The notes: generated by a model not told the origin, from the sequence alone. A DNA stretch of 64,000 nt from Hippasteria phrygiana (GCA_037893225.1 JAZGUH010000331.1:1116001-1180000); one strand, 5' to 3'. Counted from the first letter of the stretch, positions 10,341 through 21,265 are shown. Made by a program: numbers and translations.

Positions 10341-12017
10341 ATGGGAGGAGGTGATCACTGTGCTGTTTTTGGCTGTAATAATGACCGACGTTATCCAAAG
10401 AGGTATGGAATTTGTTACAGAAGTAAATTTGGTGTCCAAGTTGACCACTATACTGCAAAACTTAACACCAACGTCATTGACTTTCGCGTATGATCAGAAT
10501 TACAATTCGGATTTTTCTATTTAAATAATTCTTCGGAGCAATGATTCAGAAAAAGGGAAAGAGTATGATTTTTTTTACTTTAATAATACCCCCTCCACTA
10601 AAATCGGCCAGGAACAGCAAAATCATTGAATTTAGTCAGGAAATTTTCATGCAACAAAAGGAAGAAAGTTTGTGTTTACTTTGCCCACGTTGTCATGATA
10701 TGGTTGTGCATGTATAGTCAGATCGATGGTGCATGGAGGAAGGCATGGATGGTGACTCGTACCATGGAGGGCCAATTCCTCCATGCTCGTACTCAATACC
10801 CTGTTTACATTAATTTCTGCTTCATGTTTTGTGGATTTTCCTTTAAATAACAGGTTGCACCACAGAGATGATAGATGGTTGTTATCAATGACAGTTGGAT
10901 ATTTTTTGCTGTTCCTGACCGATTTTTTTTTCTTTTTCGGGGGGGGGGGGGGGGGGTATTGATTTGAAGTAAAATCTTTCTGAGTGTAGTCATTTTTTTT
11001 TTAAGTATCTTTTAACCAAATTGGGAATGTTTCTCAGACCTAAATCATGTAGTACATGCATCTGCACCGTTTCTCTTCCCACATGTCCTACAATATTTGC
11101 TATGCATTGTGCAAATTTACTCAAGCAGTATTTACGATCTGCAGTTAAATTAGGATTTGCTTGAAATCAGCAGAAAAAAAGCAATTCTTTTTTGGAAAAA
11201 GAAATGAGAACGTGTAGGCCCCCTTGAAAAACCTACAGTTGTTGGACATTTATAAAAGAATATATAGCAGCTATTTTGTAATTTAGGCGATGCATCTCCA
11301 CGATACTCCTATAAACTACTGCTCCGTCTTTCTCTCTATAGATATATCATCAAAGACCATGTGACAACTTTGAGATTCCACAGCTGTCGGAATAATAAAC
11401 TTTTCCCTGTCTGGACAAGACTTATTCATCGTCAAGGTTTTCAGGTAAAGGCGTCTACTACTGTCTGCAGCAACCACTTCAAATATGGTCAACCGTTTCC
11501 TGATGACCTGCATCCTAGTTTATTCCTAAAAGGCTATGACATGCAGAAAATATCAAAAAGAGCAGCAGTGAAGCGGCGAGCATTGGATGTATCTACTCCA
11601 CAGCCAAAGAAGAAAGCAAGAACTTCGAAGTACATATCAATAGGGGTCCAAGCGAATACTGATATTGATAGTGCAGCCTTTGACAATGATCACAACTACA
11701 CACATACCCCTTTGCGGAACAAGCAGTTTAGTCCAGAATATGTAGCCCATGTTGAAGAAGAACTTGCTAAAGTAAAGGACAGCTGTGAAAGTCTGAAGCA
11801 GAAATTTCATGACACTAAGATGATGTTCTTGGCAAACTCGCTCATATGGATAGGTTCTCCCTCCTTTGGTGCACGTCCCCATGCCTGTTGCCGACTTGTA
11901 CACGATTTGTTTTTGCCCTCCTCGACCGCTTCTACGACGGCAAATAGCAGGCCACAGATGTGTTTGCAGGTCCCTTGTATGCTGCATGAATACAAGAAAA
12001 ATTACAGGAAACCTTGA
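10341..12017 (+). CDS. THAP-domain DNA-binding protein (two exons)
   Basis: Exon 1 is 10341-10402 (ATG in GTGATGGGA, donor AG|GTATGG). Exon 2 is 11342-12017 (acceptor CTCTATAG|A). The phases join exactly (AG + A = Arg21). The joined product of about 245 residues has a C2CH THAP zinc finger: Cys7, Cys12, Cys63 and His66, with Trp45 and the FPDDLHPSLF segment in place of the AVPTIF box. A basic linker with RAAVKRRALD and PKKKAR (possible nuclear signal) follows, then a predicted coiled coil (YVAHVEEELAKVKDSCESLK). THAP fingers bind DNA in transposases and in host regulators. After about residue 175 the frame runs antisense through the last exon of the SAP/SWIM gene, so the real C-terminus, probably a catalytic domain, seems lost. 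An exon ending before 11810 is an alternative. Confidence 0.8.
10763..10785. repeat. CATGGAGG palindrome, site 2 (in THAP intron)
   Basis: CATGGAGG and CCTCCATG arms around a 7-base loop, extended by ACTCGTAC on the left and GCTCGTAC on the right. Confidence 0.65.
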
Positions 12018-14781
12018 AATTCACTTGACACTTAGATATTTGTAGTTATTTCGAAAAAGGGGAAATTAATTCCATAAATATAGTAGGCCTAATGGAACTT
12101 GGATGTCTGCTTTTATACAAATGAATTACTTACGGTACAATGGCTGTTCTATGAAGAGATGCAGAAAAGACTTTCCACAAACCAACAATGGTGATCAGAG
12201 AGAGGACAGGGATTGGACAGAGAAGGTTACAGTCAAACACCTTTATAACAAGGCCCTTGGGACTTTACAATTTACCTTGTTATAACAGGTACCTTGTATT
12301 ATAGTAATGAAAAACAAAGACTCGGGACCTATTTTTTTCCTTGTTATAAGCAGTAAGTTGTATTAACAGTGCTCTTATTATCGGGGTTTGACTGTATTAG
12401 TTAAACTGATGAATCAACAACTGTTCAACGGTAACCATTCAAATGTTAACTGCTATAAAAAAGTGCAAGGGGTGGGGCTGGGGTGCGCTTGAAGATCAAT
12501 GCAGCTTCAGTGTTGTTTCCAAAATCCTCCAAGATCGGGTTTACTCCAAGTTGTCAACAGCCACAAAGTCGTTTATAAATGGGAAAACATAAACAACTCA
12601 ACAAACAGGTCAGACAAATAATAGAGACATCAGTAGTAATTCACTCCAGGAAACCACCTTGTCATACTTCACCTTTAAGCAATACAATTTATTCAAACTC
12701 TTCAACAGTCCCTGTGTTGCAGATCTCAATAATTACTATTCAGCATTTTTGTCAGCATCGTTTTCTCAAAACTTGTCTGTAATTAAGAAATAACTCAAAT
12801 AAAATTAAACAATTTGCTGGCCTTACGTTTCGAACTTAAGCAAGTAATTCTTTCTCAAACTTCAAAGGCAAATGACAGAGTACAAGAAACAAACATGTAG
12901 GGAACACAGATGCAAGAAAATAAAATTAGAAAGTTTTCAATTAGTTGTCCTGTAATCCTGCAGATAATAAGTTCAATTAGTTTGTCAAACAATCTACAAC
13001 TTTGAAAACGCTTAATTAGTGTTTTGAAAAGATGTACATGTACTTATTAAAAATGGCATATAAGCAAACTATCATTCCTACACAAATACTAACTTATCTG
13101 AACAAGTTCACCATTGTATCTATAAAATGTCAGTAGTCCAAGAAATCAGCCTGGAGCTATAAATCATAATAAGGTTAATAATCCTCACCTTATCTTGTTT
13201 GATGACATTTTGCAATAGAAAGATCTAGACAATGTCAGCGAATGAACAAAACTCAGTACATATACATGTATTAAAAAATCCACAACTTGTTTGTTAACAA
13301 CAAATTCAAACTCTTAAGGTTTTATCTATGCTCATCAGGTACATTCAGGTTCATAATATGCCAGATGATCTCTCAGGATGTCAGCCAAATCTCAAACTGA
13401 AAAATTTAATTCAAGTAAAGTAACTTTTGTCCTATTATTGCACTGCCTATCCTCATACTTACCCAATGCAGCATGTGCACTCAGCAGTGCAAACCTGCCC
13501 AGTTTCTTTTTGGAGAACTACCCAGGTGTAATATGATGGTTCAGATGTCTTGACCTGTGGTGTGACCTGCATGTTCACGTATAAACAGAAACAAGAGAAA
13601 AAAATACACTAATGTGAACAAGGCGCAACAAATTTAAGAAGCAATTCTCAGTTTTATCACAATCCCTTTACATGTTGAGTATATGAAGTAAAAACAATAT
13701 GAATTTGTATTACATGTAATTACCTTTCCACGAACAAAGCAGTAACACAGATTAGAACTTAATATGCCATGGTACTGCAGGGAGTGAATATGACCCGACA
13801 TATGAAGGCTCTTGCCAAGTCCAAGTGTTCTCCTCCCCTCTGTCGTGATCAGTCCAATTCGCCTATTGCCTGAAAAAAAGCAGGAAAATTGTTTATCTAA
13901 TGACTTGATGTGGTCTGCAGCCCGAGCAATATTTCCACACTAAAAAAATAAACAGGGTCTTTTCCATTCACCCAATTTTTTTTTGCACAATTACCTCTTG
14001 TGTGGAGCAAGTTTAGTTAAGTCTACATCTATGGGAAGTCAAAAATAGTTTCTTTTGAAGGTTTTTTTCAATCAAATTTAAAACTTTTTGTAAAGAAAGA
14101 GGCGGTCAAAAATATCAATTCTGAGACATCACTGATATGAACACTTAATGGAAAAGAATAATTTCAGAAGTGTCCATTTACAACAATGTGAGTTTTTTAA
14201 AAGTTTTTTTTATAATGTCCACTTTGGATCTTACATAACGCCCCCTCAATTTACTCTTGATTTTTATATTGACATCTTCAGTTATCAATCATTAATTTCT
14301 TTTTTTCTTCAGTACTTTGGCCATCTTGGGGAAAAGAAAATATGAGCACAGCCTCTTCTTTTTTTGAAAAATCCGGAGGATCAACTATTTTTTAAAACTT
14401 GGCCTAGGCCCTATCAACTAATGTTTAAATAGCATTACAGACAACATGAAAAACTTAAGAAAAATAACAGACGCAAAACAATTGAAGGTCATAGCAACTA
14501 AAGATGTTCAAGTTACCAGCTTTTATATAGCTGTCCAGTTGTCCTCTACACGTGTCTGGAAGGCTCGTTGGTCCGTTCTTCCTCCATGGTTCTCCCAACC
14601 CTCCTTCGATTTCTTGCTCACAAACTTCGTCATTGGGTTTGATAGTAAGCCCAAGTTTTTCAGCCCAAAAAGCCCTCTCTGCCAATTCCCGATGCCCCTC
14701 GTTTGATACCGGTACGCTTCTCTCCCGCAAAAACCTCTTCAATTCCTCCACTTTCATGCAGATAAATTTGTTGACAGCCAT
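11807..14781 (-). CDS. SAP/SWIM zinc-finger protein (spliced, partial)
   Basis: Exons in transcript order. Exon A, 14781-14517, has the start MAVNKFICMKVEELKRFLRE, a SAP-like helix pair, and donor GCTG|GTAACT. Exon B, 13870-13724, has acceptor TTTTTTTCAG and reads SGHIHSLQYHGILSSNLCYC. Exon C, 13566-13463, ends AECTCCIGG|GTAAGT. Exon D, 11981-11807, begins IQGTCKHICGLLFAVVEAV. B, C and D join in phase and together form a SWIM finger C-x-C-x7-C-x-H (CTCCIGIQGTCKH). A to B is out of phase, so one exon is unseen or decayed. SAP-SWIM proteins of this type usually go on into a YqaJ-like nuclease domain; none is present, and the frame stops at 11807. It is convergent with, and antisense to, the THAP gene. 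Its role in transposition is unknown. Confidence 0.7.
11982..13462 (-). other. Intron of the SAP/SWIM gene
   Basis: Between acceptor (11982) and donor (13462) no ORF or repeat of note was seen. A weak cluster of TTGTTATAA words lies at 12240-12380. Confidence 0.5.
13871..14516 (-). other. Intron or lost-exon region of the SAP/SWIM gene
   Basis: AT-rich; no exon with correct phase could be identified between exon A and exon B. Confidence 0.4.
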
Positions 14782-14941
14782 ATTGTGAACTTTAAACGTC
14801 GCGCGCAAACGTAAAAACGATCCCGGTGCGGTATATATCGACGACGTATAGCGCCGCACAACGATCTTTGACCGTAACTACGGAAGCTCCCAATAGCGCC
14901 CCACAATGCTTTGCGGCAGGACGCCCTCTGTTGTTACTTTG

Positions 14942-14962
14942 CTATTTGCGATAAGGCTTATG
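14942..14962 (-). repeat. Right terminal inverted repeat of the THAP/SAP-SWIM element
   Basis: CTATTTGCGATAAGGCTTAT followed by G, the exact complement of 10175-10195. Beyond it is GAGGTAGTACCTCCATGCTC, another CATGGAGG-type hairpin. Confidence 0.85.
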
Positions 14963-15224
14963 GAGGTAGTACCTCCATGCTCGGACTAAACGTTATTAGG
15001 TTAGGGCAGGCCAAGGCTAAAACAAGTTATGCACAATTTTTTTTAAAGCCCTAAAAATCATTCCGATCTTTCACAAGCTACGTGTACCTGTCTGACATGA
15101 TGTTTGTAGTGACCCTCAACTTCTTTTGGCAACTTTTGGCAAGCTCTTAGCAAGTATTTGTACAACTGTTTAGATGTGTTTATTCCTGATTTAGCCATAA
15201 GATGGATCCCCGTTGAGGAGATAC

Positions 15225-15402
15225 TAGTCTAGGTTCCAAGACGTTCTTAGCGGTGCGACGTATAGCGGCCGACAGCGCCCTCTCGCTACACACACACACG
15301 CCAAGGCAATTTGGCCTTTGCGTGTGTTTGTGTGTAGCTAGAGGGCGCTGCCGTTCGCGCTGTACGTCGCACCGCGATAAGAACGTCTTGGAACCAAGAC
15401 TA
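15225..15402. mobile_element. 178-bp foldback MITE with 9-bp target duplication
   Basis: Nearly its whole length folds on itself. TAGTCTAGGTTCCAAGACGT at the left matches the complement of the right end (TAGTCTTGGTTCCAAGACGT). The arms continue through GGTGCGACGTA, AGCGCCCTCT and CTACACACA. The 9-bp direct repeat AGGAGATAC flanks it (15216-15224 and 15403-15411). The outermost bases resemble the 621-bp element at 8062, which also has a 9-bp duplication. Confidence 0.85.
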
Positions 15403-15798
15403 AGGAGATACCTGCGCATGCTGCGCCGGTCATTGCCGGTGGAGGGCGCCACACATACATGCAGCTGCTTTATTGTTGAGTCTGAACTCTGCTTTGACAT
15501 CGACAGCGTGGAAATAACGTGAAGTTTTGTTTTCTACGTGGTCCATGCGTGGTCTGATCGGTTTGTCGGCCAACATTAACACAACAGCAAGCTGACAACC
15601 ATGACAACTTCTCAATCTCATCATCTGTCATCGTCAACCCAGGCCTATATTGCTGAAGTCGTTGAATGACATTTTGAGTACGGATACGCGGCAGTACTTC
15701 AGGTATGAATATGTTATGGCTTATAGGAATAATGGGAATGGGTCCATGCAAACACAGACAGCATTCACGTGGGCACAATTGCAGAATACCACGCCACT

Positions 15799-16330
15799 AG
15801 GGTGCGTTCGAGTATAGTAGCTCACCCGGCCGAATCGACTCGGGTGAAGGCTGACGGGTTAGCCACGAGAGCTGGGCTAAATAGAACGCTCATACGCCCT
15901 CTCCTGTTGATGTCACCTTGCACTCGAGTAGTCGAGTAGGCCATGGAGGAATAATACTTTTAAGAGTCGGCGATTGTGTACAGTAGTTACCAGGGTTACG
16001 GACCCCACTTTATATTTGATCCATTTCGAGTCAAGGTTGTTTTTATCATTCCAAAATGAATTTATCAACCTAAAGTATACTCCTCTCAATTCTAATGATA
16101 TCATTTTTTGTAATTCTGAACAGTTTCCTGCGGGAGAAAATGCGATTTTCTTACGTGTTTTGAGGTTGGTGTCTTGCGAATCAGCGCGGTCTTCGCCATC
16201 TTTATTTTCGTGTTGCGTTTTGTCATCTTCGTTATCGTTTTACCCAAAGATTTACCACACAAAAATTTAAAACTCTGCCCTCTATCTACGACATAGGCCT
16301 ACCTGTTGGTTTTGAATGTCGCAATCGAGT
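15799..16330. mobile_element. TIR element family C, right-truncated copy
   Basis: Starts AGGGTGCGTTCGAGTA and shares with 26529-27189 the blocks TGTTGATGTCACCTTGCACT, TCGAGTCAAGGTTGTTTTTA, TTCTTACGTGTTTTG.GGTTG and GTTGCGTTTTGTCATCTTCG. The right terminal inverted repeat seen in the other copy is missing. A CATGGAGGAA half-palindrome (15942) lies within. Confidence 0.75.
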
Positions 16331-16532
16331 TTGCTAAATCATACTCATGTAAGTCCAATAACTTAAAAGTGGATTTTGTTCAAGTCTAAAGGATGACGCG
16401 TGCACGCTACATGTACCAATGCTGATCTGATTTTCTTTTCAATTTGCATTGCATGCTAGCGCCGCTCTCATCACTTCGCTCTTTTACGCCGACGAAACAA
16501 TGGCTAGGGCAGAGGTCAAGCAATGCACATTC

Positions 16533-16720
16533 TCCGGGTTACCATTCGCATAGTGTGAATGCGGCTACAAGTTACCCGGGTGCGCGCTGAAGCGGGTAAG
16601 CAGAATTGCAGGGTTAATTTTGTAGTGTGAAACCGATTCTCCGGGTTAGTTTCTACCCGGGTAATGACAACTACCCGGGTAATAAATTACCCGGGTAAGT
16701 TCAGAGTAGTGTGAAACCGG
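16533..16720. repeat. Cluster of ACCCGGGTAA palindromes
   Basis: TACCCGGGTAA or close variants occur at least four times, together with CTCCGGGTTA and two copies of TAGTGTGAAACCG. It looks like a short palindrome-rich transposon remnant. No ORF. Confidence 0.6.
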
Positions 16721-17149
16721 TATAACATTGTTGAAAGCAAGTTCACATCTTTTTCCACTTTCAAATTATAGGGCACCTCTGGTTTGGACCGGAAGGAAGG
16801 GTCACGTGATTTGACGCACACGAGATAAAATGAAGATCCTGGTTTATACTATCAACTGACACTAAAACCAAGTCTCACGGCTGATTTTATATAGCATTTT
16901 AAAGATTAAAAATATTGATCTTAAATCGCTTGTAATATGACACCCACGTCATCATGACGTCACTCATCGGCGCACAATTTCAGTTGAGGGTCTATGCTTA
17001 CATGTGTTAATTTTGATTAAGATCGGAGATTGTTTAATGACCAAAGTGCCACCGACAACAAATTTGTGTACAAAGTCTATGGGGTTTGGGGATAGAACTA
17101 AAATATCATCAAAAAACAAAAACAAAGCATTTTCTGACCGATTGTCGGA
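16721..17149. other. Non-coding DNA, nothing recognised
   Basis: No convincing exon, repeat pair or structured RNA seen. Confidence 0.35.
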
Positions 17150-17327
17150 AAAGCCAATTACCACCTGGCTGGATGACGTCTTAACACACAATCTCTGCAT
17201 TTTCAATCCATTGTTGGATTATTGTGTATTTTTGGCTGCACAAGCCTCTTGTGTCCGTTTTGCTTGGCTGAACAAGCCGACATGTCACCCCGGCGCCCCA
17301 TTATAACACCCATACTCAAGGGGTTAA
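17150..17327 (+). mobile_element. TTAA-type MITE, family A, copy 4 (left end decayed)
   Basis: Family landmarks CACCTGGCTGGATGACGTC, TTTCAATCCATTGTTGGATT and GCTTGGCTGAACAAGCC, ending ACTCAAGGGGTTAA. The conserved left terminus is not recognisable. Confidence 0.7.
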
Positions 17328-17476
17328 AGTCTACAATAGATGGGAACATTTGTTTTGTTTGTTTTTAATGTGTTTAATTTAAGCAGGAAACATCTTTGCA
17401 CGAGGAAGCAGACATGTAAATTTATGTGTGTACGTGTATTTAATGAAACTGAAAGTTTATATGTTATACACACAAG

Positions 17477-18539
17477 TAAGCCTGTTCGATATGACGATAT
17501 TTCCCAATATTTCGATATTTTTTTCATATCGAAAATCGTATCGGGCCCTTAAACAAAAACCGGAATATCGGGGAATTCGATATACCGAAGAATATCGCGA
17601 TATATGTTCCTTTTGGCCGCATTACGTGTGGATTTGTCCAGTTTACTTTGCTCGAAATTCCAGTTATTTCCAATTATTGGACGGTAGGAATAGTATGATG
17701 TACCATGGAGGAATAAAAAAATACATACATGCACTAAATGTGTCTTTCTTTGACCGTTTTCTAAACCCCGACATGACATCTCCGCTCCGCGCGATTTACC
17801 CTCCGCGCCGTACGTTGTCAAGTGCAAACAACGTCTTATTCCCAGTGTACAATGTACGTACTTACACGCTTGCGAACTCATCTTGAGATCGAGGGGTATG
17901 GCAATTGTTTGCAATAAGGTCAACCCCTGTAGCGCATCTGCGCGTGCGCGTTGCTTTGTTGCTAGCCTTGGTCAAGTGCAAGCAACCGCACTGAATGCCA
18001 CCGTCTTTCGCCAGTGTACAAGGCACACGTAGTTAGGTGTAGTTACGTGTAGCGAACTGCGTCGCGTCTTGAGAAAAGATTAAAACACGTGCCGCGCATC
18101 CATTGTACATCGTGCAATGTCATGTCGTCTTCACAAAATATACGACACGATCGTTTGTTGACAGCTCGCATGTGATCGTCCATGGTATTATCATCTGTGT
18201 TACTAATCAACAATGCTGAAATAGAAACAAACGCTAGTCTTTCCGGAGTGCCATAAAGTAGCCAACTGAAGGTAAATGTCGTAAAACTCCAAATACTCAA
18301 CGAGCGAAGGGAAGCTTTGTCAAACCGGCCCCCTGTTCCTGCCGCTCAATCCCGGCAGGCCCGATCCCGCGCCGGTGGCCCCGATCTCATGATGCCGTGG
18401 TGACTTCCGTCATGTATTTTTTTTTATTCCTCTGCTCTTTCGGTAATGAAAAAGTGACGTCATCACGATAATATCGAATATCGCGATATTTTTCTGCCGA
18501 TATTTCGGTATCAAAATAAATGGATATCGAACAGCCTTA
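17477..18539. mobile_element. 1.06-kb non-autonomous hAT-like element
   Basis: Termini TAAGCCTGTTCGATAT and, complemented, TAAGGCTGTTCGATAT. The perfect 8-bp direct repeat CACACAAG lies at 17469-17476 and 18540-18547. Both subterminal regions are dense in ATATCG/CGATAT words such as ATATCGCGATAT, probably transposase-binding sites. No transposase frame. Confidence 0.85.
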
Positions 18540-18678
18540 CACACAAGGAAGTGCAGTAGTACAGTTCACAGTAGGAATATTTTTTATATTCAACAAAACA
18601 AATAAATCCAACTGAAACTGAAACTTCAGACATGTACATACGTGTAAGGTACATGTACATGTGCATTGTACATAATAG

Positions 18679-18922
18679 TAGGGACCATTAGATTTGATAC
18701 GTGTGCGGGATGTGTATCGAAAAAAGTCGCCTTTTAAACCCCCATATTGAGTTACAATTTCATCAGTCTTACATTATGCATTTCAACATTTTGATGTGAG
18801 AAGTAAATTTCCGATAGTATACCAGATGAAATAACAATGCAAAATGGTGATTTAATAGGCGACATTTTCCGAGCCACATACATGTACGTATCCTGTACGC
18901 GTATCAAATCTAATGGTCCCTA
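18679..18922. mobile_element. 244-bp TIR MITE
   Basis: TAGGGACCATTAGATTTGAT at the left is the complement of ATCAAATCTAATGGTCCCTA at the right; the inner AAGTCGCC and GGCGACAT are also inverted. Flanks ATAATAG and ATAACAG could be a 7-bp duplication with one change. Confidence 0.8.
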
Positions 18923-18999
18923 ATAACAGCCTACACATATTTGTTCATGTACGTGTATCTCTTTATTAGACAGTCATGTACAGTACCTTAATTATCAAC

Positions 19000-19260
19000 A
19001 CTAGTGCAGTGCCCATTCAAAATGTGTCTGTTCGAAATAGACAAATTGCTTGGCTATCGTTAAAAAAAGCCACGGGTGTACATGTATGTTTCCATGCCAC
19101 ACGTGTATCACAGCTTTGGAAGTGAGTTTCTTGGGTGGAGCTGGTTCTGTAACACTGATGCGCATGCATCTAATTTGCATATTACATCACGCCCCATTGC
19201 ATGTGTGGCGGTCTTTTCCCGTGGCGGTGCAGTGCAGTGCAGTGCCCGTTCAAAATGTGC
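19000..19260 (+). repeat. Dispersed repeat, family D copy 1
   Basis: TTCCATGCCACACGTGTATC, GTAACACTGATG.GCATG and TCTAATTTGCATATTA..CCA are shared in order with 56340-56480. CAGTGCCC.TTCAAAATGTG occurs at both edges (19007 and 19238) as a direct repeat. Confidence 0.6.
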
Positions 19261-19384
19261 AGCAGTGCGTGGCGGTCTATACTGCCACGTTTGCGGGTCT
19301 ATAGGCCTCCGGTATTGCTGCTTTTTTTGCAGCTTTTTTGAGAACCGCTCATCCAAACAACTTCAAACTTGACAACAACTTCAA

Positions 19385-20045
19385 ACTTCTTTTGTTTGTA
19401 CTTAACTTTTTTTGAAGGCCTCCCATATGTTTTGTACACGATTTTCAATCGTGGACGTTTATTCAAATTTTGACCCTTTGTCTATGCCCTAACCCTTTTG
19501 TCCCAAGTCCACGATTGCCGGTATATATACATACTCACTTACATGTAGATGTGTATCCACCGTCGAACGCGGATGTCCTATTGTTCCCTCTTTTGTTTGT
19601 ACTTTTTTCGGAAGACTCCCATAGGTTTTGTACACGATCTCAATCGCGGATGTATTTTGGGAATTGCGGACGATATTGTTCCCTTTGTTATACGTCCACG
19701 TTTGTTTGGAAGAACACACGCACACACACAACATGTGCGTTTTCCTATATACTTATGAGGACCATGAATGGAACCCTTCTTTTGTTCCCTTTGTTTGTAC
19801 TTTAACTTTTTCCGAACAGCTCCCATAAGGTTTGTACACGAAATTCTCCGAATATCCGTGCAAGTGTGTAAATACCGGCAATCATGGATCTCCTATTGTC
19901 CCTCTTTTGTTTATACTTTAACTTTTTCGGAAAGCCTCCCATATGTTTTGTACACGATTTTCAATCGTGGACGTTCGGTCAATCGTGGACCCTTTCTCTG
20001 CACCCTAACTCTTTTGTCCCCAGTCCACGATTGCCGTATATACAT
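19385..20045 (+). repeat. Diverged tandem array, four units
   Basis: The block CTTTTGTTTGTACTT..TTTTTC..AG.CTCCCATA followed by TTTTGTACACGATTTTCAATC starts near 19388, 19584, 19781 and 19899. Spacings are about 196, 197 and 118 bp. Short ORFs over it are by-products of the repeat. Confidence 0.7.
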
Positions 20046-20930
20046 ACTCACAGACAGAGATTCCTGGAATTATAGTATGATATAATTCGGAATCTTCCCA
20101 ATGCCCAACGTTTTGTTATAATAACTATTTGTATGCATTCATGCCTCAAAAATCCAGATACAATAACATGTACAATGTACATGATGTATCATTGCATTAT
20201 TACAATGTACACCTCGCCCACAGATTCTGTGTCTCGATTGGCCGAGAGCGAGTCACATGACATTCACTATTTTTGCTATCTTCCTGTGCACGGCCAAAAG
20301 TACTATACCCGTAGCAACCAAAGTACTATACCTGTACATTATACATGTACCCGTAGCAATTACCGAAGTGCTACATAGCACTGGTTGTGTGTGCAAAATG
20401 CATACGGCCGGGTGTGCGCATTGTGCGTCTCGCGTTGTGCGTATTCTTCACAAGCGCTAGTGCTACAGAACTGGGTTCAAACTTTTCGTGAAAGTGTAGT
20501 TTGGAAAAATTCAAATAATTTTCAACGAATTTTGAATTCAAATGGACGCACAAATTAAATTAATGAGTTAGTGCTTAAATCAAGCAGAATCTGTGGGAGA
20601 GGTGTTATAAAACAAATATTGACTGCTTTATCTCGGTAATCCATGGAGCATTCTATTTTCCCTCGGCTTCGCCTTGGGGATGTAGAATGCTGCATGTATC
20701 ACCTCGGGAGGCTAGTTTTACTACACCACTCGAACCAGTCAATATTTGTACATACATGTATGTATGTATACTGTAACTTTTGAAATCACCCTTTTAAGAT
20801 CCAGGACCGTCTTGTATGAAGGCACAGGTCTGTGATTAACAAGAATTTTACGTAGAACTAAAATTGCATATCAAAAATATAGAAATACATGTATAATATT
20901 AATCATTTAAAATACTGTAATGGTTGGGAC
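20046..20930. other. Non-coding DNA, nothing clear
   Basis: Contains ACATGTAC-rich stretches and a short inverted segment near 20645-20700 (GAGCATTCTA / TAGAATGCTG). No gene recognised. Confidence 0.35.
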
Positions 20931-20933
20931 CAC

Positions 20934-21010
20934 CCCTTCCCCCTCCCTTCCCCCCTCCCCCCCCCCCCCCTTTCTCCCCCTTTGACCCCCCCTTTGACCC
21001 CCCCCCCTTT
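20934..21010 (+). repeat. Pyrimidine-rich tract
   Basis: Almost pure C/T on the + strand (CCCTTCCCCC-type, with TTTGACCCCCC twice). Confidence 0.8.
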
Positions 21011-21265
21011 CGCCTCAGCAATATGTGTTGTAAATATACCATTTAGCAAGCTCACTTACACGCATTTTCTTCACCATTCTATGCACGCGAGCGAATTTTT
21101 ACTGTATTAATGTAATATTTGATTTAGCCTCGTCCAAATTCTTGCCGGAGGTATCAATGCAAATTTCACTTTAATTTGGCTGTTAGCTGCATAAATGAGG
21201 AAATTTATTGCCTTTGTTAAGATATTAAGAGAGAAATGTGAAGCGTAAGTCGGCTACATGTAGGT

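Larger units (their letters stand above)
10175..14962. mobile_element. 4.8-kb TIR element with THAP and SAP/SWIM genes
   Basis: Matching inverted termini CATAAGCCTTATCGCAAATA (10175-10195 and, complemented, 14942-14962) enclose two convergent spliced genes. The THAP-domain gene starts about 145 bp inside the left end (+). The SAP/SWIM gene starts about 160 bp inside the right end (-). Subterminal sequence is also partly shared (CCGCAAAGC.T..TGGG). Their last exons overlap in antisense around 11807-11981, and the long central stretch 11982-13462 is an intron of the minus gene. No DDE transposase core was found, so this is probably a non-autonomous or internally deleted derivative. A 16-bp direct repeat (ACCTCCATGCTCGGAC) lies beside both ends, but it belongs to a repeated motif and may not be a target duplication. 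The superfamily is unknown to me; Kolobok- or P-like elements are options because they use THAP proteins. Confidence 0.75.

Noticed and set aside
11637..11987. 116-codon minus frame
   Set aside because: Wrong frame over the SWIM exon; the convincing frame in this stretch is the one reading GTCKHICGLLF.
14446..14788. Plus-strand frames of 78-86 codons
   Set aside because: They are antisense to exon A of the SAP/SWIM gene and show no domain.
10159..14986. 16-bp target duplication of the THAP/SAP-SWIM element
   Set aside because: ACCTCCATGCTCGGAC flanks both ends, but the same motif recurs elsewhere in the CATGGAGG hairpins and an 8-base gap separates it from the right terminus, so I do not call it a duplication.
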